From: JBFHKO01 sp041595355
GTDB taxonomy: Bacteria > Pseudomonadota > Gammaproteobacteria > Enterobacterales > Aeromonadaceae
Direction of reading: 5' to 3'
Assembly (NCBI GenBank): GCA_041595355.1
Contig: JBFHKO010000036.1
Location: 1-15,146, forward strand
Length of the DNA: 15,146 nucleotides
The notes under the pieces are model-generated. The model saw only the letters and a list, made by a program, of their open reading frames with translations. It was not told the DNA's origin and searched no databases. The position numbers and the translations under genes are program-made. Shown one piece after another: positions 1-6,750 of this stretch. How positions within the stretch are numbered: the stretch's first letter is position 1; each line of letters starts with the position of its first letter.

Positions 1-119
1 ACGTCGCCGCAGGCCGGCGCCCCCACCATGCCGGTGGCGACATTGGGATCATCCTTGTCCAGGGCCCCCACGTTACGGGGGTTTTCATAATGATCAATCA
101 CTTTTTCACTGTAAGCCAT
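1..119 (-). CDS. iscU: IscU, Fe-S cluster scaffold protein (5' part only)
   Basis: This is the first 39 codons of iscU; the rest lies beyond the left edge. The protein begins MAYSEKVIDHYENPRNVG and reaches the APACGD motif. Cys37 and Asp39 of that motif are a cluster ligand and the residue that makes the cluster labile in the IscU family, where the usual length is about 128 residues. IscU receives sulfur from IscS and iron, assembles a [2Fe-2S] cluster and hands it on. The start is fixed by an AGGAGG Shine-Dalgarno six bases upstream of the ATG. It follows iscS by 31 bases on the same strand, so it is the third gene of the iscRSU operon. Identification is secure although the gene is incomplete. 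Confidence 0.97.
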   Translation of the reverse strand, partial: MAYSEKVIDHYENPRNVGALDKDDPNVATGMVGAPACGD

Positions 120-150
120 GACACACCTCCTACCAACTCATCCGCCAAGC

Positions 151-1365
151 TTAGTGATGGACCCACTCGACCTTGCTCAGGTCGACGCCATCCTTGTACA
201 TGTCCCACAGCGGAGACATCTCCCGCAAGCGGCTGATCGAGGAACAGATCAGCTGCACGGCGTAATCGATTTCTTCTTCGGTGGTGAAGCGGCCGATGCT
301 GAAACGGATGGAACTGTGGGCCAGTTCATCGTTCAGGCCCAGGGCGCGCAACACATAGGAGGGCTCGAGGCTGGCCGAGGTACAGGCCGAACCGGAGGAG
401 ACCGCCAGATCCTTGAGCGCCATCATCAGGGATTCCCCTTCGACATAGGCAAAGCTGACATTCAGATTGCCCGCGACCCGCTGCTGCAGATCACCGTTGA
501 TATACACCTGTTCGATGCCTTTCAGGCCGTTCCACAACCGCTCGCGCAGCCCCAGTATGCGTTGGGCTTCGCTGGCCATCTCCAGCCTGGCGATGCGAAA
601 CGCCTCGCCCATGCCGACGATCTGGTGGGTCGCCAGGGTACCGGAGCGCATGCCGCGCTCATGGCCACCGCCGTGGGTCTGGGCCTCCAGGCGCACCCGC
701 GGCTTGCGTCGCACATAAAGGGCGCCGATACCCTTGGGACCGTAGATCTTGTGCGCCGACAGCGACATCAGATCCACCTTCATCGCCTCGACGTCGATGG
801 GCAACTTTCCGGCGCTCTGGGCGGCATCCACGTGCAGGAAGATCTTGCGCGCCCGGCACAGCTCGCCCAGGGCGGCAATGTCCTGCACCACGCCAATCTC
901 GTTGTTGACGTGCATCAGGCTCACCAGGATGGTGTCATCGCGCATGGCCGCTTCCAGATCAGCCAGACTGACAAGACCATTGGGCTTAGGATCCAGGTAG
1001 GTCACCTCGAACCCATCGGCTTCCAGGTGACGGCAGGGATCCAGCACCGCCTTGTGTTCGGTCTTGCAGGTGATGATGTGCTTGCCCTGTTTCTTGTAGA
1101 ACTGGGCGATGCCCTTGATGGCCAGGTTGTTCGACTCGGTGGCCCCGGAGGTGAAGACAATCTCCCGGGGATCGGCGCCGATGAGCTCGGCCACCTGGTT
1201 GCGCGCCTGGTCAACGGCCTCTTCGGCCTGCCAGCCAAAGCGGTGGGAGCGGGATGCCGGATTGCCGAAGACCCCGTCCAGGGTCAGGCACTGCATCATC
1301 TTTTCCGCCACCCGGGGATCGACCGGGCAGGTGGCAGAATAATCGAGGTAAATGGGCAGTTTCAT
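151..1365 (-). CDS. iscS: IscS, cysteine desulfurase
   Basis: The product is a 404-residue PLP-dependent class V aminotransferase-fold enzyme that converts L-cysteine to alanine and passes persulfide sulfur to IscU, TusA and ThiI in the cytoplasm. Visible landmarks match E. coli IscS by number: His104, Asp180, the PLP lysine Lys206 in SLSAHKIYGPKG, and the persulfide cysteine Cys328 in SSGSACTSASLEPS. The C-terminus ends in the family's typical W-HH (here WVHH). Length equals the E. coli enzyme. The start is supported by GGAG six bases upstream. It lies between iscR and iscU on the same strand, with a 64-base iscR-iscS spacer holding a perfect palindrome. I see nothing broken. Regulation is presumably from the iscR promoter. 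Confidence 0.98.
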   Translation of the reverse strand: MKLPIYLDYSATCPVDPRVAEKMMQCLTLDGVFGNPASRSHRFGWQAEEAVDQARNQVAELIGADPREIVFTSGATESNNLAIKGIAQFYKKQGKHIITCKTEHKAVLDPCRHLEADGFEVTYLDPKPNGLVSLADLEAAMRDDTILVSLMHVNNEIGVVQDIAALGELCRARKIFLHVDAAQSAGKLPIDVEAMKVDLMSLSAHKIYGPKGIGALYVRRKPRVRLEAQTHGGGHERGMRSGTLATHQIVGMGEAFRIARLEMASEAQRILGLRERLWNGLKGIEQVYINGDLQQRVAGNLNVSFAYVEGESLMMALKDLAVSSGSACTSASLEPSYVLRALGLNDELAHSSIRFSIGRFTTEEEIDYAVQLICSSISRLREMSPLWDMYKDGVDLSKVEWVHH

Positions 1366-1391
1366 TTTCCACTCCGTCCTAAGGTATCAAT

Positions 1392-1405
1392 ATCGTTGCA
1401 ACGAT
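1392..1405. promoter_or_regulatory. Perfect 14-base palindrome in the iscR-iscS spacer
   Basis: The spacer between the iscR stop and iscS start holds the perfect palindrome ATCGTTGCAACGAT. In E. coli this intergenic region is where RyhB small RNA separates iscR expression from iscSUA expression. No small RNA pairing can be shown here, and a loop-free palindrome is more like a dimeric protein operator than an RNA hairpin. The function is unknown. Confidence 0.3.
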
Positions 1406-1429
1406 GCGCCAGCGCCTTGCCGCCGGCCA

Positions 1430-1936
1430 TCAGAGGCGAACGCGCAACTTGGCTGGCTCAACGTCCAGCCGGCTGTTGCTCGCCGGGGCGCCCTGTTGCT
1501 TGTTTTTGTCCTGCTGCTGGGCGATGCGCTTCACTTCCGCCTGCTCCACCAGCTCCGCCAGGCTGATGTCGCTCAGAAAATCGCTGATGCGGGTACTGAG
1601 ATCATGCCACAGGGAGTGGGTCAGGCAGCGGTTGCCGCCCTGACAACCATCCTGGCCATGACAGCGGGTGGCGTCCACGGATTCGTTCACCGCGGCAATC
1701 ACCATGGCCACGGAAATATCCTCCAGCGCCATGCCCAGCCGGTAGCCCCCGCCGGGTCCACGCACGCTGGAGACCAGCCCCTGTTTGCGCAGACGGGAGA
1801 AGAGCTGCTCCAGATAGGAGAGCGAAATCCCCTGCCGCTCGGAAATGTCGGCCAGCGGTACCGGGCCCTGCTCGGCATGCAACGCCACGTCCAGCATGGC
1901 GGTCACAGCGTAACGTCCTTTCGATGTCAGTCTCAT
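1430..1936 (-). CDS. iscR: IscR, Fe-S cluster-sensing Rrf2-family repressor
   Basis: This 168-residue Rrf2-family winged-helix regulator represses the isc operon when it carries a [2Fe-2S] cluster. The N-terminal MRLTSKGRYAVTAMLDVALH and the recognition helix ISLSYLEQLFSRLR are typical of the family. The cluster ligands Cys92, Cys98, Cys104 and His107 are all present at the E. coli positions. The C-terminal tail after about residue 140 is polar and glutamine-rich, as in other gammaproteobacterial IscR proteins. The ATG has an AGGTGAG Shine-Dalgarno just upstream. It is the first gene of iscRSU, downstream of trmJ on the same strand. Autorepression is likely because an IscR type 1-like site overlaps its promoter. 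Confidence 0.97.
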   Translation of the reverse strand: MRLTSKGRYAVTAMLDVALHAEQGPVPLADISERQGISLSYLEQLFSRLRKQGLVSSVRGPGGGYRLGMALEDISVAMVIAAVNESVDATRCHGQDGCQGGNRCLTHSLWHDLSTRISDFLSDISLAELVEQAEVKRIAQQQDKNKQQGAPASNSRLDVEPAKLRVRL

Positions 1937-1968
1937 GGCTCACCTGCCTTTGCGTTCGGTCTGGAAGC

Positions 1969-1997
1969 ATGCTCCCATAACCTACCCTTTCAGTCAA
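1969..1997 (-). promoter_or_regulatory. Predicted sigma70 promoter of iscRSU
   Basis: Read leftward, TTGACT (1997-1992) matches the -35 consensus at 5 of 6 bases. It is followed after 17 bases by GAGCAT (1974-1969), a weak -10 with 3 of 6 matches. The hexamers sit inside and just past the candidate IscR site, which fits a promoter that is on unless holo-IscR binds. The -10 assignment is tentative. Confidence 0.5.
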
Positions 1998-2001
1998 GTA
2001 T
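1977..2001 (-). promoter_or_regulatory. Candidate IscR type 1 operator
   Basis: Read leftward, these 25 bases begin ATACTTGACTGAAA and end GGTTAT. This aligns to the imperfect palindrome known for type 1 IscR sites (ATA-S-YY-GACT-R-WWW, then the mirrored half). The left half matches fully; the right half keeps GT, GG and TAT but deviates at about four positions. It overlaps the predicted -35 element of iscR, as expected for autorepression. The consensus is recalled from the literature, so the match is by eye. Confidence 0.55.
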
Positions 2002-2025
2002 ATACCCATGATGGATGGTCAGGTA

Positions 2026-2751
2026 TTAACGACGCAGCGATTTCTGCACGGCGGTGAGCATGCCGCGCAGTATGTTGAGCTCCTGACTGTCCGGCCGGCT
2101 GCGGTTGTAGAGCCGGCGCAACTTGCTCATCATCTGGCCGGGATGATCGTCGCGCAGAAAACCGGTTTGCAGCAGGGTTTCCTGCAGGTGCTGATAGAAG
2201 CGCTCCAGATCGGCCTGCAGGGGATAGGCTGCCTCCCCCGCGGGCTCGGCGGGGGCCGGCGTGCTGGCCAGCCAGGCCATGCGCACCTCGTAGCAAAGGG
2301 TCTGCACCGCCATGGCCAGATTGAGCGAGCTGTATTCCGGATTGGCGGGAATGGCGACGTGAAAATGGCACTGCTGCAGCTCCTCGTTGGTGAGGCCGGT
2401 ACGCTCGCGACCGAAGACCAGGGCCACCGGGTACTGGCTCGCCTCGCTCACCAGCCGGGCCCCCGCCTGGCGCGGATCGAGCATCGGCCACGGCAGGGTA
2501 CGCGAACGGGCGCTGGTACCGATCACCAGACCGCAGTCGGCGACCGCCTCGGCCAGGGTCGGCACGCTGCGCAGCCCCGCCAATATGTCCACCGCCCCGG
2601 CCGCCAGCGCGGTGGCCTTGCCATCTGGCGGTTCAACCGGGTCCACCAGCACCAGATCGCTCAGCCCCATGGTCTTCATGGCCCGGGCGGCCGAGCCGAT
2701 GTTGCCGGTATGGGAGGTGTTGACAAGGACGATGCGGATCTTTTCTAGCAT
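2026..2751 (-). CDS. trmJ: TrmJ, tRNA (cytidine/uridine-32-2'-O)-methyltransferase
   Basis: This SPOUT-family methyltransferase of 241 residues uses S-adenosylmethionine to 2'-O-methylate nucleotide 32 of the tRNA anticodon loop. Its N-terminus MLEKIRIVLVNTSHTGNIGS closely resembles E. coli TrmJ. Arg23, essential in the family, is in NIGSAAR. The trefoil-knot cofactor motifs GTSARSRTLPWPM (78-90), FGRERTGLTNEEL (113-125) and NPEYSSLNLAMAVQ (137-150) are intact. I chose the ATG at 2751 because homology begins exactly there. An in-frame ATG at 2784 would add 11 unrelated residues and has no Shine-Dalgarno. It lies upstream of iscR in the same direction, as in E. coli, but its other neighbour is ubiT rather than suhB. 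Confidence 0.96.
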   Translation of the reverse strand: MLEKIRIVLVNTSHTGNIGSAARAMKTMGLSDLVLVDPVEPPDGKATALAAGAVDILAGLRSVPTLAEAVADCGLVIGTSARSRTLPWPMLDPRQAGARLVSEASQYPVALVFGRERTGLTNEELQQCHFHVAIPANPEYSSLNLAMAVQTLCYEVRMAWLASTPAPAEPAGEAAYPLQADLERFYQHLQETLLQTGFLRDDHPGQMMSKLRRLYNRSRPDSQELNILRGMLTAVQKSLRR

Positions 2752-2828
2752 GATGACAGGGTCCGGATGGGCTGGGGGCCGCATGCTAGCACAGCTGCTC
2801 GCATTGTGCCTGCACCGCCGCCGCCATC

Positions 2829-3335
2829 CTAGGCCCCGGCCCCGCCCGCCGCCACCCCGGCGCCCTGAACAAAGCTGGCCAGATCGCCCAGCCCGCGCCG
2901 CAGCAGCGGCGGCAGCTGTTCCAGATCCAGACTGTCGAGCAGGTTTTTCACCTCCAGCCCCAGCTCGGTATCGCCTTCGATGCGCAGCCGGCGCTGGAAG
3001 AAGAAGCTGTCGGGATCTTCCTTGCGCCCGGCGATGAGCACCAGATCGTTGAGCCCGCCGCTGAAGCTGACATCGGTCACCGGTGCCTCGGCCAGGATCT
3101 GCAGCTCGCCCCGGCAGCAGGTCAGGTACCAGGCCAGCCCCAGATCCGCCACCTCGATGCGCAGGTATTTCCCCTCCAGAAACTCAAAGTCGCCATCCTC
3201 CAGCGCCTCGCGGAACACCCGCTGCAGCAGGTGGCTCATCAGCGGTTTCTGGATGGAAAAAGGCAGCAGCTTGGCCGGAATACGCAGCAGGTCGGGCGCG
3301 CGGGCGACCAGGGTTCGTTGTAATTGCAGCAGCAC
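2829..3335 (-). CDS. ubiT: UbiT, SCP2-domain accessory factor for O2-independent ubiquinone synthesis
   Basis: The 168-residue product matches YhbT/UbiT of E. coli (174 residues), a sterol-carrier-protein-2 fold that binds ubiquinone intermediates and is needed for anaerobic ubiquinone synthesis. Diagnostic stretches include FLEGKYLRIEV (about 53-63), DVSFSGGLNDLVLIAGRKEDPD (about 88-109, given here in outline) and FFQRRLRIEGDTELGLEVKNL. The last dozen residues are a low-complexity Ala/Gly tail not seen in E. coli. The start is a GTG with a strong AAGGAG Shine-Dalgarno seven bases upstream, and homology starts there. It diverges from ubiUV across a 190-base spacer that holds FNR-like boxes. 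It lies upstream of trmJ, separated by 77 bases with no clear terminator. Confidence 0.93.
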   Translation of the reverse strand: MLLQLQRTLVARAPDLLRIPAKLLPFSIQKPLMSHLLQRVFREALEDGDFEFLEGKYLRIEVADLGLAWYLTCCRGELQILAEAPVTDVSFSGGLNDLVLIAGRKEDPDSFFFQRRLRIEGDTELGLEVKNLLDSLDLEQLPPLLRRGLGDLASFVQGAGVAAGGAGA

Positions 3336-3364
3336 GTTGAGACTCCTTGCTTGTTAAGCGCCGG

Positions 3365-3406
3365 ATCACAGCACATTCATCGGCCCCAGTTACTGCCCGA
3401 AATCAA
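3365..3406 (-). promoter_or_regulatory. Candidate FNR-type promoter of ubiT
   Basis: Read leftward, TTGAT-TTCG-GGCAG (3406-3393) has one perfect FNR half-site and one poor half-site against TTGAT-N4-ATCAA. Downstream is TGC-TGTGAT (3373-3365), an extended -10-like element whose hexamer matches TATAAT at 4 of 6 positions. If transcription starts near 3358, the box is centred at -41.5, the class II FNR position. It is an eye-made match with one weak half-site, so it stays a candidate. Confidence 0.35.
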
Positions 3407-3452
3407 CTTTGCCGCCGACCGTTGCCGCAATTGTGGCCGACCGGGGCATAAA

Positions 3453-3495
3453 ACTGCCTCAGGTCAAGATCGCCGGCCGACGGCCTGCCTACAAT
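3453..3495 (+). promoter_or_regulatory. Candidate FNR-type promoter of ubiUV
   Basis: CTGCC-TCAG-GTCAA (3454-3467) keeps one FNR half-site well (GTCAA for ATCAA) and the other poorly. TACAAT at 3490-3495 matches the -10 consensus at 5 of 6 bases. There is no recognisable -35 hexamer, as expected for an activator-dependent promoter. A start near 3502 puts the box centre at -41.5. The same pattern ACTGCC-N4-RTCAA also occurs 61 bases upstream (3392-3406). Confidence 0.38.
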
Positions 3496-3525
3496 CGACC
3501 GCTTTGGTAGTGATGAGAGCCGTCT

Positions 3526-4521
3526 ATGGAGTTACTCTGCCCCGCCGGCAATCTGCCGGCCCTGAAGGCCGCCGTGGATAATGGTGCCGATGCCGTCTAC
3601 ATCGGTTTCAAGGACGACACCAACGCCCGCCACTTTGCCGGTCTCAATTTTGACGACAAGAAGCTGGAGCGGGCCATGGAGTATATCCGCCGCCATGACC
3701 GCAAGCTGCACATCGCCATCAACACCTTTGCCCATCCCGGCAGCACGGGACGCTGGCAGCAGGCGGTGGACAGGGGCGCGGCCCTGGGCGTGGATGCGCT
3801 GATCGTGGCCGATCTGGCGGTGCTGGAGTATGCCCGCCGCCGTCATCCCGATCTCGAGCTGCACCTGTCGGTGCAGGCCTCGGCCACCAACAGCGCCGCC
3901 ATCCGTTTCTACAAGGAAAATTTCAATATCAAGCGGGTGGTGCTGCCGCGCGTGCTCTCCATGCACCAGGTGCGGCAGCTGTCGCGGGAGACCGACGTCA
4001 AGCTGGAGGTATTCGCCTTCGGCAGCCTCTGCATCATGGCCGAGGGGCGCTGCTACCTCTCCTCCTACCTGACCGGCGAGAGTCCCAATACCGTCGGCGC
4101 CTGCTCGCCGGCCCGTTTCGTACGCTGGGAAGAGACCGCGCAGGGGTTGGAGTCGCGCCTGAACGAGGTGCTCATCGACCGCTATGGACAAGACGAAAAT
4201 GCCGGTTATCCCACCCTGTGCAAGGGGCGCTATCAGGTGGAGGGCAACCTCTACCATACCCTGGAGGAGCCGACCAGCCTGAATACCCTGGCACTGCTGC
4301 CCGAACTGTTCGAGACCGGCATCTGCTCGGTGAAAATAGAGGGGCGCCAGCGCAGCCCGGCCTATGTCGAGCAGGTCACCCGGGTGTGGCGCGCCGCCAT
4401 CGACAGCTACCGCGCCCATCCCGAGGGCTACCGGGTGCTGCCGCAATGGGACCGGCAGCTGGCCGCCGTCTCCGAGGGCAGCCAGACCACCCTCGGCGCC
4501 TACCATCGTCAATGGCAATGA
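3526..4521 (+). CDS. ubiU: UbiU, [4Fe-4S] subunit of the O2-independent ubiquinone hydroxylase
   Basis: This 331-residue peptidase-U32-family protein is the YhbU/UbiU type. With UbiV it forms a heterodimer that hydroxylates ubiquinone precursors without oxygen, using prephenate as oxygen donor. The four cysteines that hold the [4Fe-4S] cluster in E. coli UbiU are at identical positions: Cys169, Cys176, Cys193 and Cys232. The N-terminus MELLCPAGNLPALKAAVDNG and the motif HLSVQASATN are typical of U32 proteins. GAGAG six bases upstream sets the start. The stop is 11 bases before the ubiV ATG, so the pair is co-transcribed. Older annotations call such genes collagenase-like proteases; the cysteine positions argue for UbiU. 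Confidence 0.95.
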   Translation: MELLCPAGNLPALKAAVDNGADAVYIGFKDDTNARHFAGLNFDDKKLERAMEYIRRHDRKLHIAINTFAHPGSTGRWQQAVDRGAALGVDALIVADLAVLEYARRRHPDLELHLSVQASATNSAAIRFYKENFNIKRVVLPRVLSMHQVRQLSRETDVKLEVFAFGSLCIMAEGRCYLSSYLTGESPNTVGACSPARFVRWEETAQGLESRLNEVLIDRYGQDENAGYPTLCKGRYQVEGNLYHTLEEPTSLNTLALLPELFETGICSVKIEGRQRSPAYVEQVTRVWRAAIDSYRAHPEGYRVLPQWDRQLAAVSEGSQTTLGAYHRQWQ

Positions 4522-4532
4522 GGAGTACCGCC

Positions 4533-5408
4533 ATGCGCCTGTCACTGGGTCCCCTGCTCTACTTCTGGTCCGCCGCCGACAGCCGGGCCTTCTACGAGGC
4601 CGCCTGCCACAGCGAGGCCGACATCGTCTACCTGGGTGAAACCGTCTGCAGCAAGCGCCGCGAGCTCAAACTCCCGGACTGGCTGGAGCTGGCCCGCAGC
4701 CTGCAGGCCGCCGGCAAGCAGGTGGTGCTCTCCTCGCTGGCCCTCATCCAGGCGCCCTCCGAACTCAAGGAAGTACAGCGCTGGGTCGAGAACGGCGAGC
4801 TGATGATCGAGGCCAACGATCTGGGCACGGTACAGCTGGCCCACGAGCGCCAGCTGCCCTTCGTCTGCGGCCCGGCCATCAACTGCTACAACGCCGATGT
4901 CATCCGTCTGCTGCTGGACAAGGGCATGCAGCGCTGGGTGATGCCGGTGGAACTGTCACGCGAGTGGCTGGTGCAGCTGCTGGAGGAGTGCGATCGCCAG
5001 GGGCTGCGTCAGCGCTTCGAGGTGGAGCTGTTCGCCTATGGCCACCTGCCGCTCGCCTACTCGGCGCGCTGCTTCACCGCCCGGGCCGAGGACAAACCCA
5101 AGGATGAGTGCCGGCTGGCCTGCCTCAAGCATCCGCAGGGGCTGGTCGCCGAGAGCCAGGAGGGACAGCCGGTGTTCGTGCTGAACGGCATCCAGACCCA
5201 GTCCGGCTACTGCTACAACCTGGTGAACCAGCTGCCCGGCATGCAGGGACTGGTGGACGTGGTGCGCCTCAGCCCCCAGGGACACGAAACCCTCGACTGG
5301 CTGACACGCTTTCGTGCCAACCTCGGTGGGCAGCAGCCCTGCGAGCTGGTCGGCGGCCGGGAGTGCAACGGCTACTGGCAACGCATTCCCGGCATGCAGA
5401 TCGGCTGA
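4533..5408 (+). CDS. ubiV: UbiV, [4Fe-4S] partner of UbiU
   Basis: The 291-residue product is the YhbV/UbiV type of U32 protein (E. coli 292). It partners UbiU in anaerobic ubiquinone hydroxylation. Cluster ligands Cys39 (VCSKRR), Cys180 (SARCFTAR), Cys193 and Cys197 (DECRLAC) match the E. coli numbering exactly. Other strongly conserved stretches are MPVELSREWL, YGHLPLAYSARC and LVDVVRLSPQG. I chose the ATG at 4533, which follows an AGGAG with seven-base spacing and begins the homology (MRLSLGP). An in-frame ATG at 4518 overlapping the ubiU stop would add five residues and is less likely. About 160 GC-rich bases follow before the antiporter gene, with no clear terminator. Confidence 0.95.
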   Translation: MRLSLGPLLYFWSAADSRAFYEAACHSEADIVYLGETVCSKRRELKLPDWLELARSLQAAGKQVVLSSLALIQAPSELKEVQRWVENGELMIEANDLGTVQLAHERQLPFVCGPAINCYNADVIRLLLDKGMQRWVMPVELSREWLVQLLEECDRQGLRQRFEVELFAYGHLPLAYSARCFTARAEDKPKDECRLACLKHPQGLVAESQEGQPVFVLNGIQTQSGYCYNLVNQLPGMQGLVDVVRLSPQGHETLDWLTRFRANLGGQQPCELVGGRECNGYWQRIPGMQIG

Positions 5409-5568
5409 CGGCCCCCCCTTAGGCCGGCTTTCGGGACCTGACTGCCGGCCCCCGCCTCCCGCCCCGGACCCGCCGGCCGAGCGCGCCGGCCAAACGGCTC
5501 TGGGCATATGCTTCATCGGTAGCGCATGTTATCGTTTCCCGGCCTTCCTCTCCGTCCGGAATACAACG

Positions 5569-6720
5569 ATGATTCAACAACCCTTCCTGGCGCTGCTGCT
5601 GCTGCTCGGCGCCACCGTGGCCGTGGTGATCCTGTTCCAGCGCCTGCGCATTCCCTCCAGTCTCGGCTACCTGCTGGTGGGGCTGCTGCTCGGCCCCCAC
5701 ACCAGGGGACCGGTGGTGGACGGTCAGCAGATCCAGCTGGCGGCCGAGCTCGGCATCGTCTTCCTGATGTTCACCATGGGGCTCAACTTCTCGCTGCCCC
5801 AGCTGCATGCACAGCGCCATCTGATCCTGGGGCTGGGGCTGGGGCAGGTGGTGCTCACCACGGCGGTGATCGGGCTGCTGGCCTGGCTGCTCGGCCTGTC
5901 GCCTGCCGCCGCCTTCGTGGTCGGGGCGGTGTTTGCGCAATCCTCCACCACCATCATCAGCAAGCAGCTGGCCGAGCAGGGAGAAGACAAGAGCCGCCAC
6001 GGTCGCCTGGGCGTGACCATGTCGGTGTTCCAGGACATCACCGCCGTGCCGTTCGTGGTCATCATTCCCGTTCTGGGCATCGCCAGCGCCAAGGGGCTGG
6101 CCATCGCTCTCTCCTGGGCGCTGGCCAAGGCGGTGCTGGCCTTCCTCGCCGTCTTCTTCACCGGCCGCTGGCTGCTGCGACCGCTGTTTCACGAGGTGGC
6201 CTCGCGCCGCTCGACGGAGCTCTTCACCCTGACGGTCCTGTTCGTGTCGCTCATCGCCGCCTGGACCACCCAGAGCCTGGGCCTCTCGATGGCCTTCGGC
6301 GCCTTCCTGGCGGGCATGATGCTGGGCGAAACCGAATTTCGTCATCAGGTGGAGTCCACCATCAGGCCATTCCGGGATGTGCTGCTCGGGCTGTTCTTCG
6401 TCAGTATCGGCATGATGTTCGACCCCGCCAGCCTGCCGCAGATATGGCACTGGAGCCTGGCCGGCGCCCTGTTCCTGCTGGGCATCAAGGCGCTGCTGGT
6501 CGCCTATCTGGTGCGCTGGGCACGCATGGATCCACTCAGCGCCTGGCGCACCGGCATACTGCTGGCGGTGGGCGGCGAGTTCGGTTTTGCCCTGCTGGCC
6601 ATCGCCCTCGGCGCCGGCATCATAGACCCCGAGCTGGCCCAGACCTGTCTTACCGCCGTACTGATCTCCATGGTCGTCGCCCCCTTTCTCATTCGCTACA
6701 ACCAGCGTCTGGCAGGCTGA
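5569..6720 (+). CDS. KefB-type (CPA2) cation/proton antiporter, membrane domain, ended by an in-frame TGA
   Basis: The frame encodes 383 residues before a TGA. It is the Na+/H+-exchanger-type membrane domain of a monovalent cation:proton antiporter of the CPA2 family, related to KefB/KefC/YbaL. I count about 12 hydrophobic segments. Family motifs include IPSSLGYLLVGLLLGP (28-43), AQSSTTIISKQL (123-134), the FQD motif at 154-156, and GAFLAGMMLGETEF (244-257). I chose the ATG at 5569 because the preceding in-frame sequence is low-complexity Pro/Ala/Gly and the hydrophobic domain starts there; the Shine-Dalgarno is weak (CGGA). The family usually continues into cytoplasmic RCK domains to about 650 residues. 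Here that part follows in the same frame after the stop. A 383-residue antiporter without RCK is the size of NapA-type exchangers, so it could still act as a transporter. Confidence 0.88.
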   Translation: MIQQPFLALLLLLGATVAVVILFQRLRIPSSLGYLLVGLLLGPHTRGPVVDGQQIQLAAELGIVFLMFTMGLNFSLPQLHAQRHLILGLGLGQVVLTTAVIGLLAWLLGLSPAAAFVVGAVFAQSSTTIISKQLAEQGEDKSRHGRLGVTMSVFQDITAVPFVVIIPVLGIASAKGLAIALSWALAKAVLAFLAVFFTGRWLLRPLFHEVASRRSTELFTLTVLFVSLIAAWTTQSLGLSMAFGAFLAGMMLGETEFRHQVESTIRPFRDVLLGLFFVSIGMMFDPASLPQIWHWSLAGALFLLGIKALLVAYLVRWARMDPLSAWRTGILLAVGGEFGFALLAIALGAGIIDPELAQTCLTAVLISMVVAPFLIRYNQRLAG

Positions 6721-6750
6721 CTGCTGCCGCGTGCCGAGATCAGGCAGGAG
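6721..6750 (+). other. Potential hairpin immediately after the in-frame TGA
   Basis: CTGCTGCC (6721-6728) can pair with GGCAGGAG (6743-6750) at seven of eight positions around a 14-base loop. The hairpin begins at the base following the stop codon. It could arise by chance in GC-rich DNA; no function is shown. Confidence 0.25.

Noticed and set aside
118..1566. 482-residue rightward open frame over iscS and iscR
   Set aside because: It is the antisense shadow of iscS, which has complete catalytic motifs on the other strand.
5590..5610. CTG trinucleotide run as a phase-variable repeat
   Set aside because: It is a short leucine-codon run in a transmembrane helix. A trinucleotide change would not shift the frame, and similar runs occur in the DUF2788 gene for the same reason.
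6718..6720. Selenocysteine at the in-frame TGA
   Set aside because: No antiporter of this family is known to me as a selenoprotein. The position lies in the linker between membrane and RCK domains, not at a redox site. The hairpin after the codon was not shown to have bacterial SECIS features.
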